The notes under the pieces are model-generated. The model made no database searches, was not told the DNA's origin, and saw nothing but the letters and a program-made list of their open reading frames with translations. 64,000 nucleotides of DNA from Trichoplax sp. H2 (lineage: Eukaryota > Placozoa > Uniplacotomia > Trichoplacea). This document shows positions 51,791 through 62,830 of this stretch, piece after piece (position 1 is the first letter of the stretch; each line of letters begins with the position of its first letter). The stretch lies in the NCBI GenBank assembly GCA_003344405.1, contig NOWV01000197.1, forward strand, positions 1 through 64,000. The letters are read 5' to 3'. Made by a program: the position numbers and the translations under genes.

Positions 51791-53086
51791 CAATTGGGTT
51801 CTAACATTGGCATTTGCCATTAACTGCGATTATTTCATCATTTCAAATAAATCAAAATTGTAGGGAAATTAAGTGCAGAACCCAATCTGCTTAAATTACG
51901 TTTGCAGCTCTATCAGTATTCTTGCACGTACGCTCATGTCTATCAAAAGGATCAAATATCTTTCCAATTTTCATATAAATGAAATTCATTTCGCAAAATT
52001 AAATCAGGAAATCGAAGTGCTATCCTTCCTACTGAGAATGAAAATACTGCGGTAGCATAATTACTCAATTACTCAAATCTTATACACTTGGGAGATGTCC
52101 AATTGAGTCATCCTAGCTATGGAAATCTGGGAATAAAGTGCTTTCAACTTTTACAAGTACGCCAGTAAACTGGTATAGAGCTACAATTTGGCATGTTTTG
52201 GCACATGTATATTGATATGAAACTAAATCCAGCATTCAAATTCAATTCATTTTACTTGATTAAATAGCATCAAAGTTGTATAAATCTATCAACATAATCC
52301 AGGTAAATTTTACTGACTACGAAGAGTCTTTCGCTGTCATATCGAAGAATAAATTAATCCAGTTAATTTTCTTTTGATAAATCGTAAATATATTCGTTGG
52401 AATTCAATATGGAGGAGGAAAAGAAATAATATTAAAAAATGACATCTCTACTATTAAAATATCCCTAACTCGATGCTAAGAACATATATTTTCCCTAAAC
52501 TATCTTAAACCAACAAATTTAATTTGATTTATCGAACAGGAAATAATTTGATTTAGTAGAAATTAGTAAAGTGTAAATAAATAGCCTCAGCTACTCTAAA
52601 GTTTACTTTGAATTTCTATTAAATTCAAATTATCGCTTTTGTTTAAGTTAAATCAGAAATGAAACGGCACTCATCTTTACAGCAACTGCATGATCTGGTC
52701 ATCAACAACTTTGAATATTTTAGACTATCAAATAGAACTTGATATCCTATGTAAGATGTGTAAAATCGATTACAACTGTAGAAATATTCTAACATATACA
52801 CTGATGGAAACGAATCAATTTGTTAATTTATAGTGAAAGTAACACAGGTGTGATTATGAATATCAAAATTTAAAAATTTCCTCTTCAAAATCATGTTAGG
52901 ATTTACAATATGAATGTAGAGGGTGTTCTATGGATCCATTAGCAACCAGCTATAGATTAATCAGTATCCTTAGCAACGTTAATAAATCAAAGTTATCTCT
53001 GTTGCAATGAATACTTTTAGCGTAACAAGATCTTTAATCCTCATCAATCCTAACATGGAATGGATTGAACTTGTAGTTGGGCTTAC

Positions 53087-53229
53087 CTTTTAAGCTGACT
53101 GTGATGTAAGGATCGACAATTTGCGTTGCATTTTTGACTTGAATTTTAAGGATACATACATATAAATGATGCCCAGAAGAGGAAGATAGATGAAGTTTTG
53201 TCCCGTTATCCATCAAGATCGAATTGATA
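53087..53229 (-). CDS. AIDA-like C2-domain exon (partial gene or relic)
   Basis: On the minus strand, an exon runs from a CTATCTAG acceptor (phase 2) to a GTAAGC donor (phase 1). It reads through HHLYVCILKIQVKNA and then TQIVDPYITVSLK. The pattern I-x-K-I-x-x-K-x-A-x-Q-x-x-D-P-Y-I-T-V-S-x-K matches what I remember of the C-terminal C2 domain of AIDA (axin interactor, dorsalization-associated), a JNK-pathway antagonist in vertebrates. I could not find the adjoining exons on either side, so this is either one exon of a gene with long introns, or an isolated fragment. Other C2 proteins are possible, but DPYITVS in this context favours AIDA. Confidence 0.4.
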
Positions 53230-54479
53230 CTAGATAGAACGATAGAAAATGTTGGACTATATTTTTATTATAGTTCCACTACAGAATAAAGGAGAACAAC
53301 TGAGAGTTGATATCAATACGAAAATGAACTCCAATCAATTGTAAGAGATGGAAAGTATGATATTTAACGGAGTAATAGTAGCATAAGATGATGCTATAAG
53401 GTTAAAAATTCAGCAAGAAGGTGATTTTATCAATGTCAAGGAGAACTTTGACGCTACTATTAAATAAGATGATGGAGGTAAGACTAGCCACAAGACAATG
53501 ATGCAATGCGATGAAAGATGGACTCCTTTAAGGAATGGGAATGTCATAATTGTCCTTGCTTAAATAATTAGAATAGGATGATCAAATAGATGGACAGCAC
53601 ATGTATTGAATTGAAGATGACGGAAGCGATGGTCGTGGAATTAGAATAACACAGATCGCTACGTAGATCGATTCATTGATGGATAGCGCCAATAACAGAA
53701 TTATGCTCCGCCGGTATTGAAATATAGAAATAATTAAAATAAAAAAATGAAAAATAGATTCTTCCATGGATGACTGGCTAATGGATCATTCTTCTTCAGC
53801 CTCGAATAACAATCTACTGCTCATGTAGAATACCCACTATTGAAGAGAAAGGATATGAATAGAGAAGAAGCTCTATCTGTCTGTCTCTTGATTTTCATTT
53901 TGTATTATACCAAATAAAGAAAAAATACAAGAGCCAAGGAGGTTGTGAGTTGTTCTCTTCCCACCATTGTCATATCATCTTCAACTATTTGATGGAGCGA
54001 TAGAATCATGGCGATGGCTATCATTGTCGATAGAACCTGGTTCAATCCATTCTTTTAATCTTATTGATATTCGATGACAAAGGTTGATAGACAAGTAGAA
54101 CCAACATTAGAAGTGATCATACTGTCGAACGCCTATTAGAAATAGAAATTAAAAATAGAATTTCTATTGAATAGCAGGCCCGTCTATGGAAAACCAAATC
54201 AATCTTTCAAAGGATGGATAGTATTATGTGGAAGTCAATAATAACTAGAGGAAGAGATTAATTATCGCTATACTATATTTACGTCAACTCCTAAGCTGCA
54301 TTCAATCCGGATGATGATTTACGCACAACAAGCAATCTTGCCTATCCTACCCATTGTTGTCAAACAAAATTCATCATGATGATTACGTGTAAAATGAACT
54401 TAGGAGTTGATTCGAATAGTACAACTAAGTTGATTGCTATTGGCAAAATTCGATTATTGCGAATACTGACAGTTTCAGC

Positions 54480-55130
54480 CGTAATATTTTACGTTTTTGG
54501 ACCAAATAGCAATCGCAGATGCATCTTGACGGTGATCATGTGCCACGTAAAGTGCTGCAATAATTTTTCCACTAAGCTAACTGTTCATAGCGATCTATTG
54601 CCTATCAAGTAGGCTGATTTAGGTAAAACAGCAATCTTAGACACATCGTAAAGGAAGTCATGTGTCACGTAAAATTCTGCAACAATTTTCTGCTAGGCTA
54701 TCTGTTAATAGCGATCTAATGCCTTTCAAGTTGGCTGATTTTGATAAATAGCGTTCGAAGACACATTGTGAAAGTAATCCTTCACCGCGTAAAATTGTGC
54801 AATGATCAACTACTAAATTAAATGTTTATAGCGATCTATTACCGATTAGATAGGCTGATTTTGGCAGAACCGCAATCGAAGATACATGGTAAAGTAATCA
54901 TATGCCACGTAAAGTTCTACAATAATTTGTTCATTAGAGTATCTGATGTTAACAGCTGTCTACGGCGTATCAAGGCAGCTGATTTTGATAGAATACCAAA
55001 CGCAGATCATCGCGAAAGTAATCATATGCCATGTAAAGTTCTATAATAATTTTCTACTAGACTAACTCTCCATAGCGATCTATTGCATATCAGGTTGACC
55101 AGTTATAAAAGCTATTATGTACAAAGACAT
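54480..55130 (+). repeat. ~120-bp minisatellite, about five copies
   Basis: The unit contains, in order, GGCTGATTTTG, AATCGxAGAxxCAT, GTAAAGTAATCAT, GCCACGTAAAxTTCTxCAA, TTTTCTACTA and CATAGCGATCTATTGCCTAT. The GGCTGATT landmark falls near 54612, 54733, 54853 and 54978, giving a period of about 120 bp. Two longer, more diverged derivatives follow at about 55075-55190 and 55250-55390. Copies are related but not identical. Confidence 0.85.
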
Positions 55131-55489
55131 GATGAAAAGCTAATTTAATGATAATCATAGGAGTAGATAAATAACTCGACTATTTAATAATTTAAAAGGA
55201 ATGCTAGAAAATCATTGACAAGCCGATGACGATGGCAAACTAGAATAACTGTTCATAGCGATTTATTGCCTATCAAGTTGACTGATCATGAATGTTATAT
55301 GTGCAAAAAACATGTTAGAAAGTTAATTGAATGATTAACACAACATTAGACAAATAGCTTGATTCTACCATCAATAGCTTAAAATCAATGCTGGACTATC
55401 ATTGATAAGCCGACGATGATGACGATAATATTATAAGTATATATTTCCTCCTGGAAACTCATTGATTTATTTATTCCATTGTTCGTACT

Positions 55490-55560
55490 CATCATCATTA
55501 TTGTCGTCAATATCATCATCATCTTCTTCCTCTCCAACAATATTTTTTTCTCATCATGAT
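55490..55560. repeat. ATC/GAT trinucleotide-rich low-complexity tract
   Basis: ATCATC runs on the plus strand correspond to GATGATGAT on the minus strand and would read as poly-Asp/Glu if translated. The frame is closed by stops on both sides and splice sites are poor. Confidence 0.6.
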
Positions 55561-57600
55561 TACCTCTCCTCTATTCACAGCATATCCAGTAGGTAAACAT
55601 CATGATCCTGTTAGCCTTTTACGCGTTAATTATGAGAAGGTTTCACCCCGCTGGCGACTAATTAGTTTGCTTAATTTATTACATTATTAAAACTCGTACC
55701 TTTTACTCATACAATCCCTATTCTCGCCTTTCTTTCTCTATCAATCCCATACCTGATCAACATCGTTAATAATTAATTTATAGCTACGCTTAATTAAGTC
55801 CTTTCTAATACTTTTTACTCATACCGTATACGGCTAGAAAAAAGTAATCCACAACCTTTGAATAACGACAATAAATAATACAACATAGACGCGTATACAA
55901 TTGCTAAGCAATAATAATGAGATTAAATAGAATCGAAAAACGAGGTAGAAGTTAAATGCACTACTTCAAACCTTTACAGCTAAATAATATTCAATGTGAT
56001 TGACTAGTTGTAGTTATCGTCTTTATTTTCAAAGGAAGATGATTATAATTGTAACGGGATCCTACTAGCACGCTTATATAGCCTAGCTATTGCTCAATTT
56101 TGTAGCAGGATGATTACTGTTGTAGCGAGATTCTACGATAATTACTCTATACACAATAGTCGATCCAATCGAATTCTATTGGAGAAAGCCTACAGTCGAA
56201 GTAGAATTCCGCAATAGACGGTCAGTTTTCGACAATTTCTCAATTCAATGAAGTTATAGAAGACGTCTAAAATTAGGATATAGGTATATATCTAGGACAC
56301 TATCAATGCTATCGAAATCCTTCTACGCAATAGAATAGGCACGTAATCGATGATAGTAAGTAACATGATTATAGTAGAGTACGCTTCTAGTAGGATATTA
56401 CGAATACTAGCTTGATTTTAATATAAATTCAAAGCGATATTCTAGTCCAATAATCGCTAGTAGTTCATTCAAGATTCCTCTACAATCGCAGTATTATCGA
56501 CCATCGATCAGTTTGATTTTCTTGCTAGCGTGATGAATAAGTCTGGACCGATGATAATAGCAGTAGAATCATCGGAAGTTGAGAAACAAAACAACTGACA
56601 ACTCTAAACCATTTGAAAGGATCAATTGAAGAATACAAGAGGTGGGAAATGATCCTTTCTTCTTCTATTCCAAGCCCTCTTCGTTTATAATCACATGAAC
56701 CATCTTGCAATGCCAATTCATAAGGTAAACAATGGTTTAGACTTATTTCAATTACTCTCCTATGGATTATTAATCAAGCATTCCCACACTATCATCAATT
56801 TGTTGAAACTATTGATTTAAGGCATAAATTAATTGATATCCTCTTAATAGCCAAGGATAAGGATCAATAGCTTATCATACCTATTACTACAACTATTTTT
56901 TACTTACTACATTAAATTGATCATGACGTCAAGAAATTCCAAGAAACAAGAAAGAGAAAATGTGCGGTACCTGATGTCACAATTAGGCATAAAAATCAGG
57001 AAGTTGATGCCCTTGTTCGCTAGTATTACCGTCATGGCAGATTTACAGCAACGCTGATGACGATGATAAGATTATCGCCATTTTAATCCAGCTACAGGCA
57101 ATCGCCACTTTAATTACTATCAGCATGGATAATAGAATAGTAGAAGAATCCCCTTATCGTCGAATCTCTAATGTAGCCCTACATTTTATTCTTATGATGT
57201 ATATTTCTAGGCTTATGCATAACTAACAATAAATTTAATTCCTCATCAATCACCCCTTAGTAATGACAGTATAATAAGTTTAGAACGGATAGCAACTGAT
57301 CATTTAAAATATTATAATCTTTAACTATTAGTACAAAATCATCTTTTAATATTATTTCTAAGGTATTTTAAAAAATTTAGATTCAATGTATAATAAAAAC
57401 TAAATTTTTATTGTCAATAGTCAGTGCGCCAGTAAAATCTATCTGTACTAGCCTAATGTATGACTCTGATAAGAATGGATAGGTTGATTTATGAAATCGT
57501 AAGAAATGAACCTGTCATTATTTGACAGATACTATATAGTAATAATTTATTCTGCTATTTAAATCTATCCTGACGAAATTAATACATGCATGCCATAGGA
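55560..57600. other. AT-rich region with no gene seen
   Basis: Scanned on both strands for exons with splice sites and family motifs; none supported. An open stretch at 56525-56716 (-) with one hydrophobic segment has no recognisable identity and poor flanking signals. Confidence 0.45.
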
Positions 57601-58429
57601 AATAAACGTTATAATCCTTCAAGCTGTTATGAACTGATATGAAATTTACCAAACTGAATCTATAATTTTTAAAAGTGCAGGAATATTACTTGATTCTTGG
57701 AACCATTTTAATGGCAATACTATACGTATACCAATGGGCAAAGATAATAATACTGCTTATAATTTTTGAAATAAATATTTCTCCATATGAATTGAAAAAT
57801 GTAGAAAACGTACTAATATCAACGAAATGAGCTGATTTACATTTGTTTATAATTCGGAAAGGACTTAATCATAATATTCCTTTGATATTTAAAGCGCATC
57901 TAACAGTAACATCTCATCTATTAATTTGATAAGATACTAGAATACTGCTCTCAAAGTCTCTGAAATTATTATGATTGTTTGTCAATTTAAAGCTTCTTCA
58001 ACGTATAATAATAATATATTTGACTCTTTAAATTTAAGAGTATTCTAATAGCAATACGAATGTCACTCATAACAATACATAATAGCATCAAATATAAAGT
58101 ACTACCATCATAGTATATGAAATTAATATGGCTGTACATGAACTTTTACATGATTTCTAAAGTCTATAACAATAATAAAATATTCTAATAGTTATACGTC
58201 GTGTATTTCTAATCGGAATGTTGGAGAGCAATTGTCTTAAACCATAAATTAGTGATGTTTTAAAAGATAGATATAAATATCAATATTATGCTATCGGTGC
58301 TTTGACAGGAAGGTCCCTCGTGCGTCCTATTATATAAAATCGAAAGTAGTTCTGTACTCCATGAAATTGAGAGGAATTTGTATGAATTTACAACATTTAT
58401 AAAAATGAGAAAGCCATCTTATTTTCTAT

Positions 58430-59185
58430 AAACTATGCCAACGGCATTACCTTATCTATTAAATAAGATATTAAAAAGGTATTGTTTACTTCATGCCCTT
58501 TATCAATATAGCTATTTAATGCGTACTTATATGTCAAAAATATCCTCTTAAAATAATATGGAAAATATAAGCTGAATTTATATTTCCACACGTTATTATA
58601 ACGTAACGAGCAATACTGGAATATTATGTTAGGTTGAGCATTGCTAGCCATAAAGTATGCTAATGGCAACATCTTATCCATCAAATAAGATTTTTAAAAT
58701 GCATTGTATACTTCATGTCCTTGTATCAACATAACTATTTAAGTTAATGCTCACGTATATGTAGAAATTTCCTCTTGAAATGTTATTCATGGAAAATATA
58801 AGCTAAATTTGTACTTTCTACATGTTATTGTACATGAAATGGTATCTTAATACCTACTTAAGTTTATCCTATACAGTAAACAATATTCGAATACTTTGTT
58901 GGTTTGAATATTACCGATCATAAATTATGCCAATGGCAATAAATTTTCTATCAAATAAGATACTTAAAAGGTATTGTATACTTAATATCCTTTACGAATT
59001 TAATGTATGTGTATATATAGAAAATTTTCCTCTTAGAGTATCATTTATGGAACGTATAAGCTAAATTTATATTTTCCACACTTTATTATAATATCAAGTG
59101 ATACGAAAAATCTAATTATGCTTATTATAAGCAGCGAACAGTACTCGAATGTTTTGTTAGATTGAACATTGCTAGTTATAACAAT
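58430..59185 (+). repeat. Three-copy tandem repeat, unit ~230-280 bp
   Basis: Copies start near 58430, 58655 and 58925. Each shows TATGCxAxxGGCA, ATCAAATAAGAT, AAAxGxATTGTxTACTT, TxTCCTCTTxxAxT, GGAAxxTATAAGCTxAATTT and GTTxGxTTGAxxATT in order. The middle copy carries an extra segment of about 50 bp. Confidence 0.8.
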
Positions 59186-59361
59186 TATTATTTCGATTAA
59201 CGTATGTTTTGATTTCAGCTAATTACTGTCGTAAAATGTTTTTGAACGTCCAATAGTACAGTACAGTAACATGGAGTAAAGGACCCCCAGCACTATATGA
59301 CGTAAATAATCTGATTAATAAAGTGGCTGTAGATGGTGACTGGTAAAATGCCACTATACTA

Positions 59362-59381
59362 NNNNNNNNNNNNNNNNNNNN
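59362..59381. other. Assembly gap (20 N)
   Basis: Twenty undetermined bases between the left duplicate and copy B of the dispersed repeat. Confidence 0.99.
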
Positions 59382-59730
59382 GGATCGCTGTCGTATGCAA
59401 GCAAAGCTTGCTCTGTCGATAACAACCGTTATAAGAAAATGTAACAATCAAAATGGCTGTATAGAAAACTCTATAAAGATTCTATGTTTATTCAATTTTC
59501 ATCAGAATATTACATGAAATCAAAATTTAAAGGCCCAGTGGCCACCCTTAGCGATATAACGAATACTATTTTAATAATCAGTACTCTGCAGAAATTACTA
59601 CCTTAGAGCTATTCGTTTTACATGAAGAAATCTTTAGGTTAAAAGTACTGTAAGAATCTTATACTGACCTATTGAAATGAACCCATAATCAGAGTCATTT
59701 AACAGTAGTATAAATACCCCCGCGCTGCTC
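59382..59730 (-). repeat. Dispersed ~330-bp repeat, copy B (inverted relative to copy A)
   Basis: Reverse complement of 929-1258. Compared with copy A it has an insertion of about 18 bp near its left end, formed by a small local repeat (GCAAGCAAAGCTTGC). Similarity ends near 59733, where the unrelated CAAGGGTGTGTGGCTGGG begins. Confidence 0.85.
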
Positions 59731-60191
59731 ATTTCAAGGGTGTGTGGCTGGGATTTCGATTAACGTATGTTTTGATTTCAGCTAATTACTGTCGTAAAAT
59801 GTTTTTGAACGCCCAATAGTACAGTACAGTAACATGGAGTAAAGGACCCCCAGCACTATATGACGTAAATAATCTGATTAATAAAGTGGCTGTAGATGGT
59901 GACTGGTAAAATGCCACTATACTATATTTGCAGTATACATCAAAGGCCGTTGCTGAAAGGCCCGATAATATCCTGTTTTGGAGTAATGTATTATTATGAT
60001 TCTCAACGCTTGAGTAGAATACCGTAATGGTTTATTTTATTTTTTTGTATATAGATTGTATGAGATTGCTATTCTGGAGTTTAATTAGTCGATTATCCGG
60101 TTTATCTTGGTAGTTTTGAAATGTTGTTATGAGGGGAAGAAAAGCGGATTCTTCACCGACAGAACTACTTATAATAAACTTCGATTTTAAG

Positions 60192-60520
60192 GTTAAAGGC
60201 AGCGATGATTATTTTTTCATATTAAAGATTTGCGCCAAATAGTTCAAATTTTGAGTTTATTGATAGTAAATCTTTGAATTAAAAATCTATTCATTACATG
60301 ATGTGTTCGGACTAAAGATGTTAATATCTATCAGTTGATCTGATCATTCAAGCCTAAGCCTAAGGTTAAGGTGGTGTTGACTACTTTTCATATTAGGGAT
60401 TTGCGCTAAGTAATATAAATTTTGAGTCGACTGATTGTAAATCATTAAGTTTAAACCCATTCATTGCAGGATATGTTTAGACTAAAGATATAATAAGCAT
60501 CAATCGATCATTCAAGTCTA
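60192..60520 (+). repeat. Two-copy tandem duplication, unit ~170 bp
   Basis: TTTTTCATATTAAAGATTTG and its partner TTTTCATATTAGGGATTTGC open two blocks that share AAATTTTGAGT, TGATxGTAAATC, CATTCATT, GACTAAAGAT and GATCATTCAAG. Copies start near 60200 and 60375. Confidence 0.8.
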
Positions 60521-60920
60521 TCGTTGTGACAATTTTGCAATAGGAATGAGCAATGAATCAATATATATTTGTTCTTGTCAATATCAATCTATTTTAACTT
60601 GAACATTGATGGCATTAATTATAATGTGACAGTAATAAATTAAATTTAATTGATGATGATACATGTCAGTTATACGCGCCTTCACGCAATAATATTATTG
60701 TAAGCATGCAATCGATCATTCATTTCTATCGTTTTCGCAATTTTACAATAGGAATGAGCAATAAACCAATAGATGTTTCTTCTGGCCAATATCTCCTTTT
60801 TAACCGTAATATTGGTGGCAATAATTATAACGTAACAGCAATAAAGGTAATTAATGACTATGCATTTTGTTATCAAGTCAGTTAGGCGTGCGTTTACACA
60901 AAATATTATTATAAATGTAA
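60507..60920 (+). repeat. Two-copy tandem duplication, unit ~205 bp
   Basis: GATCATTCAxxTCTATCGTT, CAATAGGAATGAGCAAT, TTGGTGGCA/TTGATGGCA, ATTATAAxGTxACAG, CGCxTTxACxCAA and AATATTATT occur twice, from about 60507 and about 60712. This array abuts and shares its first motif with the preceding one, so the two may be nested. Confidence 0.8.
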
Positions 60921-62089
60921 AATCTAAGAAATTCTTTAGCTATAGCTATGTCGATGATTGACAGGCTAGAAAATATACGGTACTTTCATTTAAGTCCTCT
61001 ATTGAGATATTAATACATAATCATATATAATAAATATTGATTGTAAACGTTCTCATGAAAGATTATATTAGCAGTCTTTATGCTAAATGCTTTGATATGA
61101 ATTAGAAGTATAAATTTCAAGGCTAACTCCTCTACTATTGTTGCAGAATAGCATTTTTTGTATTGACATTGTTTTCTTTGCTATTTAATAAAAGTAGTTT
61201 TATATTCTTCTATACGAATTTATTTCGAAAACGGCATAATTTTCTGATACTATCGAAGTAATACATTAATGAATGTTTATTTAGCGAAGAGATGAAATAT
61301 TACAGATAACTAAAGAATAGATTCTTTCATCTTCTCGTGAACTTGAGTTTAATCTGAGGATTTGTATAGTTTACTGTGATCTTCTTATGATGAAACGTTT
61401 GCAAGCATTTTCGTTGTACAAACGATAAGATTAGAAAGAGCATATCGGATTTAGATATGTTGTTTTACTCTCATTGCAAGCCTTGATATTGCAATAATGA
61501 TATTTAATCATTGACCGGATTAAATTATTTCTACAAATATTAGCTTTAATGTGATATTTAGATTTGATTTTTGTAGCTGCCAAGATGGAAAAGATATCTG
61601 CATAGAAGTTAAAATTGTCTTGTTGAGCAGTTCAGTTATATTTTATAGCCCTTTATTTCAAATGGTTTACAATTATACATGGATGGCAGATGTAGTAAAT
61701 AAACATAGCAAACATTAGCTGACCTAATGTATCCTTAAGCATCTACTCAACATTACTGATCAATGCTTACGGTATGTCACTAAATACACGATTAGCTTAG
61801 CAATCGTAGGATTAAGTGGACTAAATTAAGTTGTTTGCTAGCAGGCTGAATCACTACAGTACCGTCATGTTATTTCAATGGATAATAAAAATATATCAGA
61901 AGTATGGATGTGTAGATCCACAAATATTTTTGGCACTTGAAGATTTTTACCCTTCGTGTGTTTACAGATTAATAATTGGCATTTCTACTGTTTTATTTAA
62001 AATCACGGTTATGGGCAGAAAGGTCTTCAATGACACGTAAACTACAATTGATAATTTTAATTTCCAGCAAAGTGCGTAATGACAGTGTT
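60921..62089. other. AT-rich region, nothing supported
   Basis: No exon, repeat or RNA gene recognised. An ACAGTACCG motif lies near 61855. Confidence 0.4.
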
Positions 62090-62830
62090 GTCAATCAAGG
62101 ATTGTTCAGTCTGAAAAACAACACCTGGATAATTTATTTACAGTATATTCAACATTGCATTCCTGTTATAATTAACCGCAGTCAAACAGTAGTCGCTAAT
62201 TTTATTGAAATTATTAATTCCATCATTTAGATGTTTATAAGGGATAAAGAATATGAAAGTATCTGAAAGTAAAAATACTACTAGATGCGATGCCAGTAAA
62301 AAATTTAATTATTACAGCATGTTGCTCCAAGCTTGATTTACATAACCAGAATGTTTTCCTTGGGCTATCAGAAAATTGCGGAGAAACTGCAAGTTATGAA
62401 TTAAATCTGTTACAATTATCAATGAATCCTATCTCTCTTTGGCCTTCGAAAGACTTTAAAATATTTTTAATATAAGTATTTATCCGTTAAGGTCAGTCTG
62501 AAAGCAGCAGCTGGATAATTTATTCACATTAAGTTCAACATTGCATTCCTACTATAATTGAGTGCCGTCAAACAGAAGTCGCTAGTTTCATTAAAATTAT
62601 TAAAAATTCTATCTTTGAGATCTTTATGAGATAAAGAATATGAAAGGATTTGTTTGTAAAAATACCTTTAACTGCGATGCCAGTAATAAAAAAGTATTTA
62701 TTGTGGTATGCAGCTCCAAGTTCGATCTACACATTTAATAACTTTCCTAGGGTTATTAGAAATTTTGCTGAGAAACTGCAAATTGTGAATTAAGTCTACT
62801 GCAATTAATCTAAACTATTCCAGCTGCAAA
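62090..62830 (+). repeat. Two-copy tandem duplication, unit ~400 bp
   Basis: Blocks from about 62105 and about 62493 share TCAGTCTGAAA, CTGGATAATTTATT, CAACATTGCATTCCT, GTCAAACAG.AGTCGCTA, GATAAAGAATATGAAA, GCGATGCCAGTAA, GAGAAACTGCAA and GAATTAA. Open frames in the first copy are closed by stops in the second, so the block is read as non-coding or decayed. Confidence 0.85.

Larger units (their letters stand above)
59190..59922 (+). repeat. Direct ~170-bp duplication flanking an assembly gap and an inverted repeat copy
   Basis: 59190-59361 and 59754-59925 are nearly identical (TTTCGATTAACGTATG onward). Between them lie a 20-N gap and the inverted dispersed-repeat copy B. The left copy ends exactly at the gap, as expected for unmerged allelic contigs. 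Confidence 0.85.

Noticed and set aside
55495-55560. Acidic minus-strand reading (GEEEDDDD-like), considered as an AIDA acidic-linker exon
   Set aside because: The tract is a GAT trinucleotide repeat; the frame is closed by stops and splice sites are poor, so the resemblance is low complexity.
61831-62475. Cluster of three open frames near the right end
   Set aside because: The block is duplicated at about 62493-62830, and the frames are broken by stops in that copy; there is no family resemblance.
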